Positions 53,210-61,655 of a stretch of DNA of 64,000 bases are shown piece by piece. Source of the DNA: Streptomyces sp. DSM 110735 (lineage in GTDB: Bacteria; Actinomycetota; Actinomycetes; Streptomycetales; Streptomycetaceae); NCBI RefSeq assembly GCF_016482685.1, contig NZ_JACYHF010000002.1:248001-312000 (forward strand), read 5' to 3'. Below the pieces are notes generated by a model, which worked only from the letters and a program-made list of their open reading frames with translations, did no database searches and was not told the origin of the DNA. The first letter of the stretch is position 1; every line of letters begins with the position of its first letter. Made by a program: the position numbers and the translations under genes.

Positions 53210-54034
53210 TCATCCGCCGGGCACGACCGCGCTCTCGTCAGACGGTTCGCCGCTCTCGACATAGACCACCAGCGTCTGTTCCGGCTGTTCGGCCAGGTGG
53301 AAAGCCGTGTACGTGTAATCGGTCGTGCCCCGTCGCGGGTGCCGTAGCCGTTTGCGACCGCTGTGCCGCGCCTGCACGTCGTACCGCGGCCACCAGTCCC
53401 GCGCCTCCGGGCTGTTCTCGTTCAGCTCCTCGATCAGCCGGGTGTACCGGGGGTCGCCGGGATGGCGTGCCGCCAGCGTCCGGAGGCGGCCGAGCAGACC
53501 ACGCGCTTCGGGTTCCCAGTCGACCACGATCTCCCGGGCCACCGGTTCGAGAAACACCCAGCGGACGAAGTTGGCGGGCCGCCCCGCATCGGTGATGAGC
53601 CCCGGGAACAAGTCGTCCGCCGCCTGGTTGTGGCTGAGGACGTCGTAGGTGCCGCCGATGATGTACGCCGGGGTCGGCTGGAGCAACAGGGGGACGGCGC
53701 CCACCGCGGCAGGAAGCGGCTCGCGTTCCTCGGCTTCGGGCGCGGGCGCGTGGCCGGCGAGCTGGAGAAGGTGAGCGCGCTCGTGCCGGTCGAGCCGCAG
53801 CGCCACGGCGAGGGCGTTGAGCACCTGGTCGGAGACGCGGATCTCTCGCCCCTGTTCCAGGTAGGTGTACCAGGTGGCGCTGATCCCGGCCAGGAGTGCC
53901 AGTTCCTCTCGGCGCAGTCCCGGAGTCCGGCGGCGGCCGGTCCGGGGCAGACCCACCTCGTCGGGAGTCAGGCGCTCCCTCCGGCTGCGCAGGAACTCAC
54001 TGAGCTGACGACGTTGATCCGGCTGTGTGGACAT
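53210..54034 (-). CDS. XRE-family regulator with MmyB-like ligand domain
   Basis: 274 residues. N-terminal helix-turn-helix (LSEFLRSRRERLTPDEVGL, then TPGLRREELALLAGISATWYTYLEQGREIRVSDQVLNALAVALRL, about 8-90) and a MmyB-like PAS-type domain (LLQPTPAYIIGGTYDVLSHNQAADDLFPG). ATG 54034 is used; the earlier ATG adds an unlikely hydrophobic leader. Divergent from an SDR gene, a pairing common in streptomycetes where the regulator controls the dehydrogenase. Confidence 0.92.
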   Translation of the reverse strand: MSTQPDQRRQLSEFLRSRRERLTPDEVGLPRTGRRRTPGLRREELALLAGISATWYTYLEQGREIRVSDQVLNALAVALRLDRHERAHLLQLAGHAPAPEAEEREPLPAAVGAVPLLLQPTPAYIIGGTYDVLSHNQAADDLFPGLITDAGRPANFVRWVFLEPVAREIVVDWEPEARGLLGRLRTLAARHPGDPRYTRLIEELNENSPEARDWWPRYDVQARHSGRKRLRHPRRGTTDYTYTAFHLAEQPEQTLVVYVESGEPSDESAVVPGG

Positions 54035-54176
54035 GGCGTAGGGAACTCCCAGTTCCAGAATAAACACGCTCTGGATACCAGGCTAAGCCCGTCGGAGACT
54101 GAGGTGCGAGCACGGGCCGCGGCACGACCGACGGCCTCACACGGTTAATACCGGCGGGAAAGGCAGAGGGCGACTC

Positions 54177-54914
54177 ATGTCCGGAATCAAGGGCAAAGTG
54201 GTGGCGATCACGGGAGCGAGCAGTGGTATCGGTGAGGCGACCGCGCTGCTGCTCGCCGAGCGCGGCGCGCGGCTCGTCCTCGGCGCGCGCAGGTCCGAAC
54301 GCCTGGCGGAACTGGTGGACCGCATCGAGAAGGCAGGCGGTACGGCCGTGTGGATCCGCACCGACGTCACCCGGCGGGAGGACCTTCAGGCTTTGGTCGC
54401 GCTGGCCGGTGAGCGCTTCGGTCGGCTCGACGTACTCGTCAGCAATGCCGGAGTCGGCACCGTCTCGCCCCTCGACGATCTGCGCGTCGAGGAGTGGGAC
54501 CACATGGTCGACGTCAACGTGAAGGGCGTACTGCACGGGATCGGCGCCGCGCTGCCGGTCTTCCGGGCGCAGGGAACCGGTCACTTCGTCACCACCGCCT
54601 CCACGGCGGCGTTTCGCATCGTGCCGACCATGGCCGTCTACGCGGGAACCAAGTTCGCGGTCCGGGCCATCTGCGAAGGACTGCGCCAGGAAGCGGGCGA
54701 CTCCTTGCGGGTGACCACCGTCTCGCCGGGTGCGACCGCGACGGACTTCGCCGAGGCGTCGACCAACAGCCAGGTCAGAGCGGAGATCACGAAGATGCGG
54801 GACGACATCGCGATCCCGCCCGACGCGATCGCCCGGGCCATCGCCTTCGCGATCGAGCAGCCTGCCACAGTCGACGTGAACGACATCGTCGTCCGTCCCA
54901 CCGCCCAGAGCTGA
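54177..54914 (+). CDS. Short-chain dehydrogenase/reductase
   Basis: 245-residue classical SDR. TGASSGIGEATA (cofactor), NAGVGT, catalytic Ser in TTASTAAF, Tyr-x3-Lys in YAGTKFAV, and SPGATATDF. Resembles the YdfG/SDR233C-like oxidoreductases. Substrate unknown. Start ATG 54177 is preceded by GGGAAAGG. Divergent from the XRE regulator. Confidence 0.92.
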   Translation: MSGIKGKVVAITGASSGIGEATALLLAERGARLVLGARRSERLAELVDRIEKAGGTAVWIRTDVTRREDLQALVALAGERFGRLDVLVSNAGVGTVSPLDDLRVEEWDHMVDVNVKGVLHGIGAALPVFRAQGTGHFVTTASTAAFRIVPTMAVYAGTKFAVRAICEGLRQEAGDSLRVTTVSPGATATDFAEASTNSQVRAEITKMRDDIAIPPDAIARAIAFAIEQPATVDVNDIVVRPTAQS

Positions 54915-54921
54915 CCGTGAG

Positions 54922-55212
54922 TCAGGGCTGAGGCTGCTCGACCGCTTCCTCGGCAGCCGCCGCCGTTTCGGCTGCCGCGATGTCGATGAAGCGACGTATC
55001 GCCTCGGGGGACATGTCGAGCCCCTGGGAGGCGGCGTGTTCGTCGCCGAAGACCTGGACGGCCTCGGCGACGGCCAGGGCGAGTTCGGCTTCCGCCTTGC
55101 GCAGCTTGACCTCGGCCTTGTCGACGGTGTCGACGACCGCGAGCTGGCGGCGCTGCTTCTCCTGGAGTCGCTGTTTGCGGGACGGCGTCTTGCCGACGTT
55201 CTGCACAGTCAC
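54922..55212 (-). CDS. Small coiled-coil protein (96 aa), hypothetical
   Basis: Basic N-terminus (TPSRKQRLQEKQRRQLAVVD), a heptad-like helix (VDKAEVKLRKAEAELALAVAEAVQVFG), then an Ala/Glu-rich end. The arrangement suggests a helical DNA- or RNA-associated protein. No family was recognised. Convergent with the SDR; stops are 8 bp apart. Confidence 0.7.
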   Translation of the reverse strand: MTVQNVGKTPSRKQRLQEKQRRQLAVVDTVDKAEVKLRKAEAELALAVAEAVQVFGDEHAASQGLDMSPEAIRRFIDIAAAETAAAAEEAVEQPQP

Positions 55213-55303
55213 ACCAAGATCATAAACAGAGCCGTGGGCAGAGATGTAATCGACAACTCCGCGTCGGCACCAGGCTGTTCGCGTCCAGTCCGCCGAAGGC
55301 GTC

Positions 55304-56263
55304 TCAGGCCGACAGCTCCCGGGCGTACGGCGGTTCCGCGCCGGAGCGGGAACAGGTCAGGGCGGCGGCGCGCGCCGCGAAGCCGAGGACGTCGCGCCAG
55401 ATCTCGGCGTCGAGACCCGCGACCGCCGCGTGGCTCAGCGCGTCGAGCTCCCGCAGCCGGTGCAGGAGCGCCGCGTTGACCGTGTCGCCCGCGCCGATCG
55501 TGTCGACCACCGCGACCTTCGTACCCGGCACACTCACCTGACCCGCGCCCCGGCTCCACACGCTCAGTCCGTCGCCGCCCCGGGTCAGGACGATCGCCGC
55601 CGGACCGTACTCCAGCCACTCGGTGAGCCGGGCGTCGAGGTCGCCGTCGGGTCCGAGGTCCGCGAGCCAGCGGGCGTCCTCGATCGAGAGCTTCAGCAGC
55701 GCGACGTACGGCAGCCAGGAGAGGAACCGCTTCCGGTAGGCGTCGGCGTCCGCGATCAGACCGGGGCGGATGTTGGGGTCGAGGGCGGTGAAGACGCCGT
55801 TGTCCGACTCCCTGCGCAGCAGCGCCTCGTACGCGCTCGCGCCCGGCTCCAGTACGAGCGAGCAGGTGCCGACCGACAGGGCGGTGACGCCCTCCGGCAG
55901 CGCGGCGGGGAGCGTGAAGAGGCGGTCGGCGGTGCCCTCGGTGTAGAAGCCGTAGCCCGCCGAGCCGTCGCTGCCCACGTCGGCGACGGCCAGCGTCGTC
56001 GGCTCGGAGCCGCGCTGGACCAGCTCCGTGCCGACACCCGCGTCCCGCAGCCCCGACAGCAGAGCCGCTCCGAAGGCGTCCGTGGACACGCGCGAGCAGA
56101 ACGAGGTCGGGGAGCCGAGGCGACCGAGTGCGACGGCGACGTTGTACGGTCCGCCGCCCCGCTGCGGCAGAAGCTGCGGCAGCGGGGACGTCGGCTCGGA
56201 GGTGGTGGCGGGGGCGGGGGCGGGCACGAGGTCGATGAGCGCCTCGCCGGCGACGACGATCAC
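55304..56263 (-). CDS. PfkB-family sugar kinase (probable fructokinase)
   Basis: 319 residues. VIVVAGEALIDLVPAP, GGGPYNVAVALGRLG (substrate), LDPNIRPGLI and the catalytic DTIGAGDTVNAALL. The NIRP motif is typical of bacterial fructokinases. GTG 56263 follows AAAGGAA. It lies 84 bp downstream of the LacI gene, and the adjacent polyol dehydrogenase would yield a ketose for it to phosphorylate. Confidence 0.9.
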   Translation of the reverse strand: MIVVAGEALIDLVPAPAPATTSEPTSPLPQLLPQRGGGPYNVAVALGRLGSPTSFCSRVSTDAFGAALLSGLRDAGVGTELVQRGSEPTTLAVADVGSDGSAGYGFYTEGTADRLFTLPAALPEGVTALSVGTCSLVLEPGASAYEALLRRESDNGVFTALDPNIRPGLIADADAYRKRFLSWLPYVALLKLSIEDARWLADLGPDGDLDARLTEWLEYGPAAIVLTRGGDGLSVWSRGAGQVSVPGTKVAVVDTIGAGDTVNAALLHRLRELDALSHAAVAGLDAEIWRDVLGFAARAAALTCSRSGAEPPYARELSA

Positions 56264-56346
56264 TGTGCTGATTCCTTTCGGTGCGCCGTGGAGCGGCGGG
56301 GCGGGAAGGGTCGTAACTGACCAACGGGACAAGGGACTTGGGCGGG

Positions 56347-57408
56347 CTACGGCGACCCCACCGGGAAGCCGGTCGCCCCCGCGCCGAAGGCGGCAGCCCC
56401 CGGCGGGCAGCCGCAGGACATCCGGTGGACCACCGCGCACGGCAGCCGGACCGTCCGCGCGGCGCGCTCCGGCGCGTCCAGCCGCTCCAGGAGCAGCCGC
56501 AGCGCCGCCCGACCGACCTCGCGGCTCGGCTGGCGGACCGCCGTGAGGCTGGGCGAGAACAGGTCCGCCCACTCGAAGTCGTCGAAGCTGACGAGCGCGA
56601 TGTCCTCGGGGATGCGCAGGTCGGCGTCGCGGAGCGCCTGGAGCGCGCCGATGGTCATCGCGTTGTTGGCGGCGATGAGGGCGGTGGGGCGGGCGGAGCC
56701 GGACAGCAGGCGTCCGGTCGCGAGGCGGGCGCCCTCGGAGGCGGAGCTGCCGTGCGCGAGCAGCTCGGGGTCGCAGGGGAGCCCGGCCGCGCGCAGCCCC
56801 TCCCGGTACCCCTCGACCCGCTCGGTCGTCGTACTCAGCCCGACGAGACCCGCCACCAGCGCGATCCGGCGGTGCCCGAGCGAGGCGAGGTGTTCCACGA
56901 GTTCCCGCACGGGCGCGGCGCCCTCGGCGCAGACCTGGTCGTACGCCGGTTCCGCGGACTCGTCGACGAGGCGGTCCAGGAAGACGGCGGGGACGGCGGC
57001 GCGGGCGAGGTAGTCGAGGAGGGCGGACGGCTGGGCGGAGGGGGCGATGATCACGCCGTCGACGCGGCGCTCGTGGAGCATCCGGACGACGCTCAGCTCG
57101 TGCGCGGGGTCGTCGTGCGGGTCGGCGATGAGCAGTCCGTACCCGGCGGCGAGCGCCTCGGCCTCGACGCCCTGGAGGATCTCGGTGAAGTAGGGGTTGC
57201 TGATCGCGGAGACGGCGAGGCCGACCGAGCGGGTGCGGGAGGTGACGAGGGAGCGGGCGAGGGAGTTGTGGATGTAGCCCAGCTCGTCGATGGCGCGGAG
57301 CACCGCGTCGCGGGTCGCGGGGCGTACCGGACGTGTGGCGTTCAGCACGTGGGAGACCGTGGCCACCGAGACACCCGCGTGCCTCGCCACGTCCGCCATC
57401 GTCCGCAT
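56347..57408 (-). CDS. LacI-family transcriptional regulator
   Basis: 353 residues. HTH TMADVARHAGVSVATVSHVLNATRPVRPATRDAVLRAIDELGYIHN plus hinge, then the sugar-sensing domain (AVSAISNPYFTEILQGVEAEA, VSFDDFEWADLFSPSLTAV) with a Cys-rich short tail (MSCGCPPG). Divergent from the alcohol dehydrogenase/porter pair, with a large palindrome between; likely repressor of both sides. Confidence 0.92.
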   Translation of the reverse strand: MRTMADVARHAGVSVATVSHVLNATRPVRPATRDAVLRAIDELGYIHNSLARSLVTSRTRSVGLAVSAISNPYFTEILQGVEAEALAAGYGLLIADPHDDPAHELSVVRMLHERRVDGVIIAPSAQPSALLDYLARAAVPAVFLDRLVDESAEPAYDQVCAEGAAPVRELVEHLASLGHRRIALVAGLVGLSTTTERVEGYREGLRAAGLPCDPELLAHGSSASEGARLATGRLLSGSARPTALIAANNAMTIGALQALRDADLRIPEDIALVSFDDFEWADLFSPSLTAVRQPSREVGRAALRLLLERLDAPERAARTVRLPCAVVHRMSCGCPPGAAAFGAGATGFPVGSP

Positions 57409-57567
57409 CCCGTACTCCTTCGTGTGCCCCGTACCGCGTGGTTCCGCGTGTTCTCCCGCCCGCGGTGGAGCCGGACGGCGGCGGGCGCGGTGGGGGAAAG
57501 CGCGGGCCGTCCGTCCAGGAGACCTCGTCCGTCGGGAAGACAGACGCCGAAGACCTATGAAAAGTCA

Positions 57568-57597
57568 CACGTAAGCGTTTGCGCAAGCGCTTACGTG
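57568..57597. promoter_or_regulatory. 30-bp perfect inverted repeat: LacI operator
   Basis: CACGTAAGCG (57568-57577) and CGCTTACGTG (57588-57597), perfect arms around TTTGCGCAAG. Inside are two overlapping LacI-type boxes, AAGCGTTTGCGCAA and TTGCGCAAGCGCTT. It lies 60 bp before the alcohol dehydrogenase and 160 bp from the LacI start, so it could control both. Confidence 0.8.
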
Positions 57598-57656
57598 GCG
57601 ATTATGTTTCCCCGCGTCTTCGGACATCCGTCCGCACACCGCTGTGAGGAGGCGCC

Positions 57657-58817
57657 ATGCGCGCTGTCGTGGTCACCCAGCCGGGAAGCGCCGAGCTGAC
57701 CGTCATGCCCGATCCGAGTCCCGGTCCCTCGGAGGTGGTCGTCCGCGTCAGCTCCTGCGGCCTCTGCGGCACGGACATGCACATCCTGGGCGGCGAGCTG
57801 CCCTCCGTCAGCTACCCGCTGGTCCCCGGTCACGAGCTGACCGGCGTCGTGGTGGAGACCGGCCGGGACGTACGCTTCCCGCTCGTCGGCCAGCGCGTCG
57901 CCGTGGACCCCAACACCCCTTGCGGCGCGTGCCATTACTGCCGGATCGGCCGCGGCAACCTCTGTGAGCACTACACCGCCGTCGGCGTGACCCGCGACGG
58001 CGGTTTCGCCGAGTACGTCGCGGTCCCCGCGGGCCGCTGCCACGTCCTGCCCGAGGGTCTGTCCGAAGCCGCCGCCGGTCTGGTCGAGCCCCTGTCCTGC
58101 GCGGTCCACGGCCTGAGCCGACTCCCCCGCCGCCCCGGTGAGCACTACCTCGTCTACGGCGCCGGGACCATGGGCCTGATGATGGCGGCCCTGGTGGCGC
58201 ACTCGGGTGCCGCCTCCGTGTCCGTCGTCGACCCCAACACCCGCCGCCTGGACCTCGCCAAGCGCATGGGCGCGGACACGACCGCCGCGAACGCCGACGA
58301 GCTGGGCCGCGACCACGGCTTCGAGGTCGTGATCGACGCGACCGGCGTCATCGCGGCGATCGAGGACGGCCTGGGGCGCGTCCGCAAGGGCGGCACGTTC
58401 CTGCAGTTCGGCGTGGCGGACCCGGCCAAGCGGGCGTCCTTCTCGCCGTTCCTCGTCTACAACCGCGAGATCGACATCATCGGTTCGATGGCGGTCCACA
58501 ACGGCTTCCAGCCCGCGGTCGAGATCCTCGCCGGTGGACTGGACCTCGACCCGCTGGTCAGCGATGTGCTGCCGCTGGAGAGCTTCGACGAGGCGGTGGG
58601 GCTGTTCCGGGCGGGTGCGGGGCAGAAGATCCATCTGGCCCCGCAGTTGGGTGACCCTCGGGTGGCGGGGGCGGTTGAGGTGGCGGCTGCTGCGGCAGGT
58701 GCGGAGGTCGCGGCTACGGCACTGGCGACGGCCACGGCGGTCGAGGCGGCAGGGCGGCTGGCGACGGCTGCGGGTACGGTCACGTCCACGTCCACGTCTT
58801 CGGGCGCGGCCTCGTGA
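57657..58817 (+). CDS. Zinc-dependent alcohol (polyol) dehydrogenase
   Basis: 386 residues of the MDR/sorbitol dehydrogenase group. Seen: catalytic-zinc CGLCGTDMH (Cys) and GHELTGVV (His-Glu), structural zinc cysteines in CGACHYCRIGRGNLC, and NAD site VYGAGTMGLMMAAL. It oxidises sugar alcohols such as sorbitol or xylitol, or a threonine-like substrate. GAGGAGG precedes the ATG. The last 50-55 residues (from about 335) are an Ala/Thr/Ser low-complexity tail absent from the family. Stop overlaps the MFS start (GTGA). Confidence 0.92.
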   Translation: MRAVVVTQPGSAELTVMPDPSPGPSEVVVRVSSCGLCGTDMHILGGELPSVSYPLVPGHELTGVVVETGRDVRFPLVGQRVAVDPNTPCGACHYCRIGRGNLCEHYTAVGVTRDGGFAEYVAVPAGRCHVLPEGLSEAAAGLVEPLSCAVHGLSRLPRRPGEHYLVYGAGTMGLMMAALVAHSGAASVSVVDPNTRRLDLAKRMGADTTAANADELGRDHGFEVVIDATGVIAAIEDGLGRVRKGGTFLQFGVADPAKRASFSPFLVYNREIDIIGSMAVHNGFQPAVEILAGGLDLDPLVSDVLPLESFDEAVGLFRAGAGQKIHLAPQLGDPRVAGAVEVAAAAAGAEVAATALATATAVEAAGRLATAAGTVTSTSTSSGAAS

Positions 58818-58960
58818 GCCGGGTGGCGGGGTCTGAGGCGGTGGAGTCCGGGGCGGCGGAGTCCGGGGCGGCGGAGCCGGAGACGGCGGAGCCGGAGACG
58901 GCGGGCCCCAAGACGGCGAGGCCCGACACTGCGGAGCCCGAGGCGGCGGCGAAGCGGCGC
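58670..58960. repeat. Low-complexity block across the ADH/MFS junction
   Basis: About 290 bp of degenerate short repeats: GGCGGC/GGCTGCGG-type units encoding the Ala-rich ADH tail, then repeated GAGCCGGAGACGGCG-like 15-18-bp units encoding the Glu/Ala/Pro-rich MFS N-terminus. The block spans the stop/start overlap at 58814-58817. Confidence 0.65.
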
Positions 58961-60361
58961 CCCCGACTGCGGAACGCCCTGATCTGGGTGTTCGGCGCCC
59001 TCGGCGGCATCCTGTGGGGCTACGACACGGGCGTGATCTCCGGCGCGATGCTGTTCATCCGCCAGGACATCACCTTGACCCCCCTGATGGAGGGTCTGGT
59101 CGTCTCCGGGCTCCTGGTGGGCGCGATGGCGGGCGCCGGGCTGGCCGGAAAGCTGTCCGACGCGTGGGGCAGGCGGCGGCTGATCCTGGGCGCGGCGCTC
59201 GTGTTCATCGCGGGCACGGTCGGCGCGGCACTGTCCTCCGAGGCGTCGCTCCTGATCGGCGCGCGGGTGCTGATCGGCGTCGGCGTGGGCATCGCGTCCG
59301 TCGTCGTCCCGCTCTACCTGACGGAACTGGCGCCGATGGAGGTGCGCGGCGGACTCGCCTCCCTGATGCAACTCCTGGTGACCGTGGGCATCTTCCTGGC
59401 CTACCTCACCGACTACGCGCTGGCCCCGGCGCACGCGTGGCGCTGGATGATCGGGCTCGGCGTCCTGCCCGCGGCGGTCCTCGCCCTCGGCATCCTGACC
59501 CAGCCGGAGAGTCCCCGCTGGCTGGCGGGACGGGGCCGCCGGGACGACGCCCGCGCCGCCCTGACCCTGCTGCGCGGCGACGACGAGACCGCCCGCACCG
59601 AGCTGCTCGACATCGAGAAGACGCTGGCGGAGGAGCGGGCGGCAACGCAGCGGCTGACGCTGCGCGACCTGTGGTCCCCGCGTCTGCGCCCCATGCTGGT
59701 CGTCGGCCTTCTTCTGGTGTTCTTCCAGAACTTCGGCGGCATCAACACGATCATCTACTACGCCCCGACGCTCCTCACGAGCATCGGCTTCGGCGACAAC
59801 GGCGCCATCCTCGCGAACGTCGGCATCGGCCTGGTCAACATGCTGATGACCCTCCCCGCGATGCGCCTCATCGACCGCCGCGGTCGCCGTCCCCTCCTCC
59901 TGTGGGGCTCGGTCGGCATGTGCGCGGGCATGGCTGTCCTGGCCGCGGTCAACCTCACCCCCCTCCACCACGGCTCCCTCCTCGCCCCCCTCACCCTCTT
60001 CGGCGTCGCCCTCTACGTCGCCGCCTTCGCCGCCTCCTGGGGCCCGGTCCAGTGGGTGATGCTCCCCGAACTCTTCCCCACCCGCATCCGCGCCGGCGCG
60101 GTCGGCGTCTGCGTCGTCTTCAACTGGCTGTTCAACATGGCCGTTGCCCTCGTCTTCCCCTCCCTCCTCCACGCCTGGGGCGCGGGCGCGAACTTCGTCA
60201 TCTTCGCGGTGACGACGTTCGCCTCCGGCGTCTTCGTGAAGCGGCTGCTGCCGGAGACGAAGGGGCGGTCGCTGGAGCAGATCGAGCGGGAGGTGTTGCG
60301 GCGGGGGGACGCGGCTCCTTCTCCGGACGAGGTGTCCGCTTCGACTGCGTCGGTGTCCTGA
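58814..60361 (+). CDS. MFS sugar porter
   Basis: 515 residues, 12 membrane segments. Sugar porter signatures GGILWGYDTGVISGAM (TM1), AWGRRRLI, PESPRWL after TM6, DRRGRRPLLL and PETKGRSLEQIE at the C-terminus. It imports a sugar or polyol with protons, here probably the substrate of the coupled alcohol dehydrogenase. GTG 58814 overlaps the dehydrogenase stop. An unusual repetitive acidic N-terminal extension of about 50 residues precedes TM1. Confidence 0.93.
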   Translation: MSRVAGSEAVESGAAESGAAEPETAEPETAGPKTARPDTAEPEAAAKRRPRLRNALIWVFGALGGILWGYDTGVISGAMLFIRQDITLTPLMEGLVVSGLLVGAMAGAGLAGKLSDAWGRRRLILGAALVFIAGTVGAALSSEASLLIGARVLIGVGVGIASVVVPLYLTELAPMEVRGGLASLMQLLVTVGIFLAYLTDYALAPAHAWRWMIGLGVLPAAVLALGILTQPESPRWLAGRGRRDDARAALTLLRGDDETARTELLDIEKTLAEERAATQRLTLRDLWSPRLRPMLVVGLLLVFFQNFGGINTIIYYAPTLLTSIGFGDNGAILANVGIGLVNMLMTLPAMRLIDRRGRRPLLLWGSVGMCAGMAVLAAVNLTPLHHGSLLAPLTLFGVALYVAAFAASWGPVQWVMLPELFPTRIRAGAVGVCVVFNWLFNMAVALVFPSLLHAWGAGANFVIFAVTTFASGVFVKRLLPETKGRSLEQIEREVLRRGDAAPSPDEVSASTASVS

Positions 60362-60409
60362 TCCTGATTCCGATCGAGCGGGGTCGCGTCGCGTGATCCG
60401 TGATCCGTG

Positions 60410-60442
60410 AGCCGCGCCGGGAGTTGCCTTCCCGGCGCGGCT
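60410..60442 (+). terminator. Strong hairpin terminator after the sugar porter
   Basis: Perfect 13-bp stem AGCCGCGCCGGGA (60410-60422) and TCCCGGCGCGGCT (60430-60442), 7-nt loop, followed by TTTC. Ends the ADH/MFS transcript. Confidence 0.85.
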
Positions 60443-60731
60443 TTCGCATGCGCGCTCTCCGTCGGCTTGACCTCGTCAGTGGTGCTTGGTCGGCTGACGC
60501 GACGATTGCGGACTTCCGTGCGTACGGTAAGGAGATGCCTCTCGTGGCGGTGGTGCGTCTCGCCCGGATCGCTTCGAGAAGGGCTCAGGGTGTTGTGCCT
60601 CAGGTTGCAGAGGAGTTGACGGGGCGGATTTCGGAAGCAGGGGCACGCGGACGAAGCGCAGAACCTGTCGGCCGAAGCACCCGCCTCCAGTTGCTCCGGC
60701 ACGGAGCGGTCTCTCCCCTAGGGTGCGCTAC
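60443..60731. other. Gene-poor spacer at the border of the accessory region
   Basis: 289 bp with no convincing gene. A plus-strand frame (from about 60448 to 60735) encodes an Arg/Ala-rich stretch including VVRLARIASRRAQGVV, but has no ribosome site and no family; it may be a gene remnant. GC drops from here to the right end of the window. Confidence 0.5.
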
Positions 60732-60932
60732 ATGACTTACGAGGCCCCGGCCTGCTCCGAGTGCGGCCACCCCATGAACTCCGGCGGTCTCGTGTCTGTC
60801 ACCCGTGAGGACAACGGCCAACGGATCTGCCGCACGCTGTGGCGATGCCCTCAGGGCCATGTCTGGTGGCGGTGGATGGACCGGCCCACGGAGCCGCTGC
60901 AGATGTGCCCGTTCTCCAATCTGTTCCGCTGA
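60732..60932 (+). CDS. Small zinc-ribbon-like protein (66 aa)
   Basis: 66 residues with CSECGHPMNSGG, then RTLWRCPQGHVWWRW and a late CPF: Cys/His pairs (CxxCGH ... CPxGH) fit a small zinc ribbon. ATG 60732 has no ribosome site but follows TAGGGT by a few bases, so the mRNA may be leaderless; an in-frame GTG at 60723 is the alternative start. Function unknown. Confidence 0.65.
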   Translation: MTYEAPACSECGHPMNSGGLVSVTREDNGQRICRTLWRCPQGHVWWRWMDRPTEPLQMCPFSNLFR

Positions 60933-60975
60933 CGTCCACCATCAACGTCACGTTCAGAGCCTTGTTCGCGCTTGC

Positions 60976-61040
60976 GGCTCTCAACGCACCAGGCGCTTTC
61001 TAGGCGCTTGGCCGCAGGTGCGAGTCCTGCCGGGGGGCGC
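60976..61040 (+). pseudogene. Degenerate tRNA-Arg (TCT)
   Basis: The 3' two-thirds of a tRNA are recognisable. Anticodon stem GGCGC/GCGCT surrounds loop TTTCTAG (anticodon TCT) near 60992-61008. T-arm GCAGG (61014-61018), loop TGCGAGT, CCTGC (61026-61030), then the acceptor 3' strand CGGGGGGCGC. The T-loop has G in place of the second T of TTC, the D-arm is collapsed (GGCTCTCAACGCACC) and no 5' acceptor CCCCCCG is present. It is therefore probably non-functional, perhaps a decayed tRNA or attachment-site copy. Confidence 0.6.
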
Positions 61041-61183
61041 GCACTGACAGACTCCGGAGTGGTCCGACCTCCACCGGGTTCCGGCGGGGGGACGTGTCGG
61101 GGTACGTGTCGCAGTCGTCGGCGTCGAGCATTCGTTCATAGCAAACCAGCGGTACCGGAGTGCGGCGCTGGCAGACTGCTGGT

Positions 61184-61609
61184 GTGTCGACTTCTGCTTC
61201 TGCGCAAGGTGTTACTCGGGCCCGGATCGTCACGGCGCTTCTGCGCGACGGGGGCAGGGTGTTGTTGTGTCACCGCTCTCCCCGGCGCCGCTGGTACCCC
61301 GATGTGTGGGACCTGCCCGGTGGACATGTGGAGCCTGGAGAGCTGCCCGGGGTGGCGCTTGTCAGGGAGTTGCGTGAGGAGTTGGGGATCGAGGTGGCGG
61401 TGCCTGTGGGGCCGCCCATGCGGCAGGTCCGTACTGATGCTTTCGACATGCAGATCTGGCTGATCGAGAGTTGGACGGGAACTCCGGTGAATGTCGCGTT
61501 GGACGAGCACGATGCCATCGGGTGGTTCCAGGGCGACGAACTCGGAGAACTGCGCCTCGCTCACGACAGCTACCTTGCGATGTTCACCGAGGCACTCGCC
61601 GTAGGCTGA
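61184..61609 (+). CDS. NUDIX hydrolase
   Basis: 141 residues with a complete Nudix box GGHVEPGELPGVALVRELREELGIE (about 37-61; the REL-x-EE core binds Mg). It hydrolyses a nucleoside diphosphate-linked substrate, likely a damaged nucleotide or other small molecule. GTG 61184 is used; an upstream in-frame GTG at 61160 would add 8 residues. GC is lower than in the left part of the window. Confidence 0.88.
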   Translation: MSTSASAQGVTRARIVTALLRDGGRVLLCHRSPRRRWYPDVWDLPGGHVEPGELPGVALVRELREELGIEVAVPVGPPMRQVRTDAFDMQIWLIESWTGTPVNVALDEHDAIGWFQGDELGELRLAHDSYLAMFTEALAVG

Positions 61610-61655
61610 CTCTCCACGGCAGCAACGTCACCGACGAAGCTGGGACCCTGGTGCC

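Noticed and set aside
54055..54074. CCAGA...TCTGG repeat as XRE operator
   Set aside because: Arms of 5 bp only and asymmetric position; too weak to annotate.
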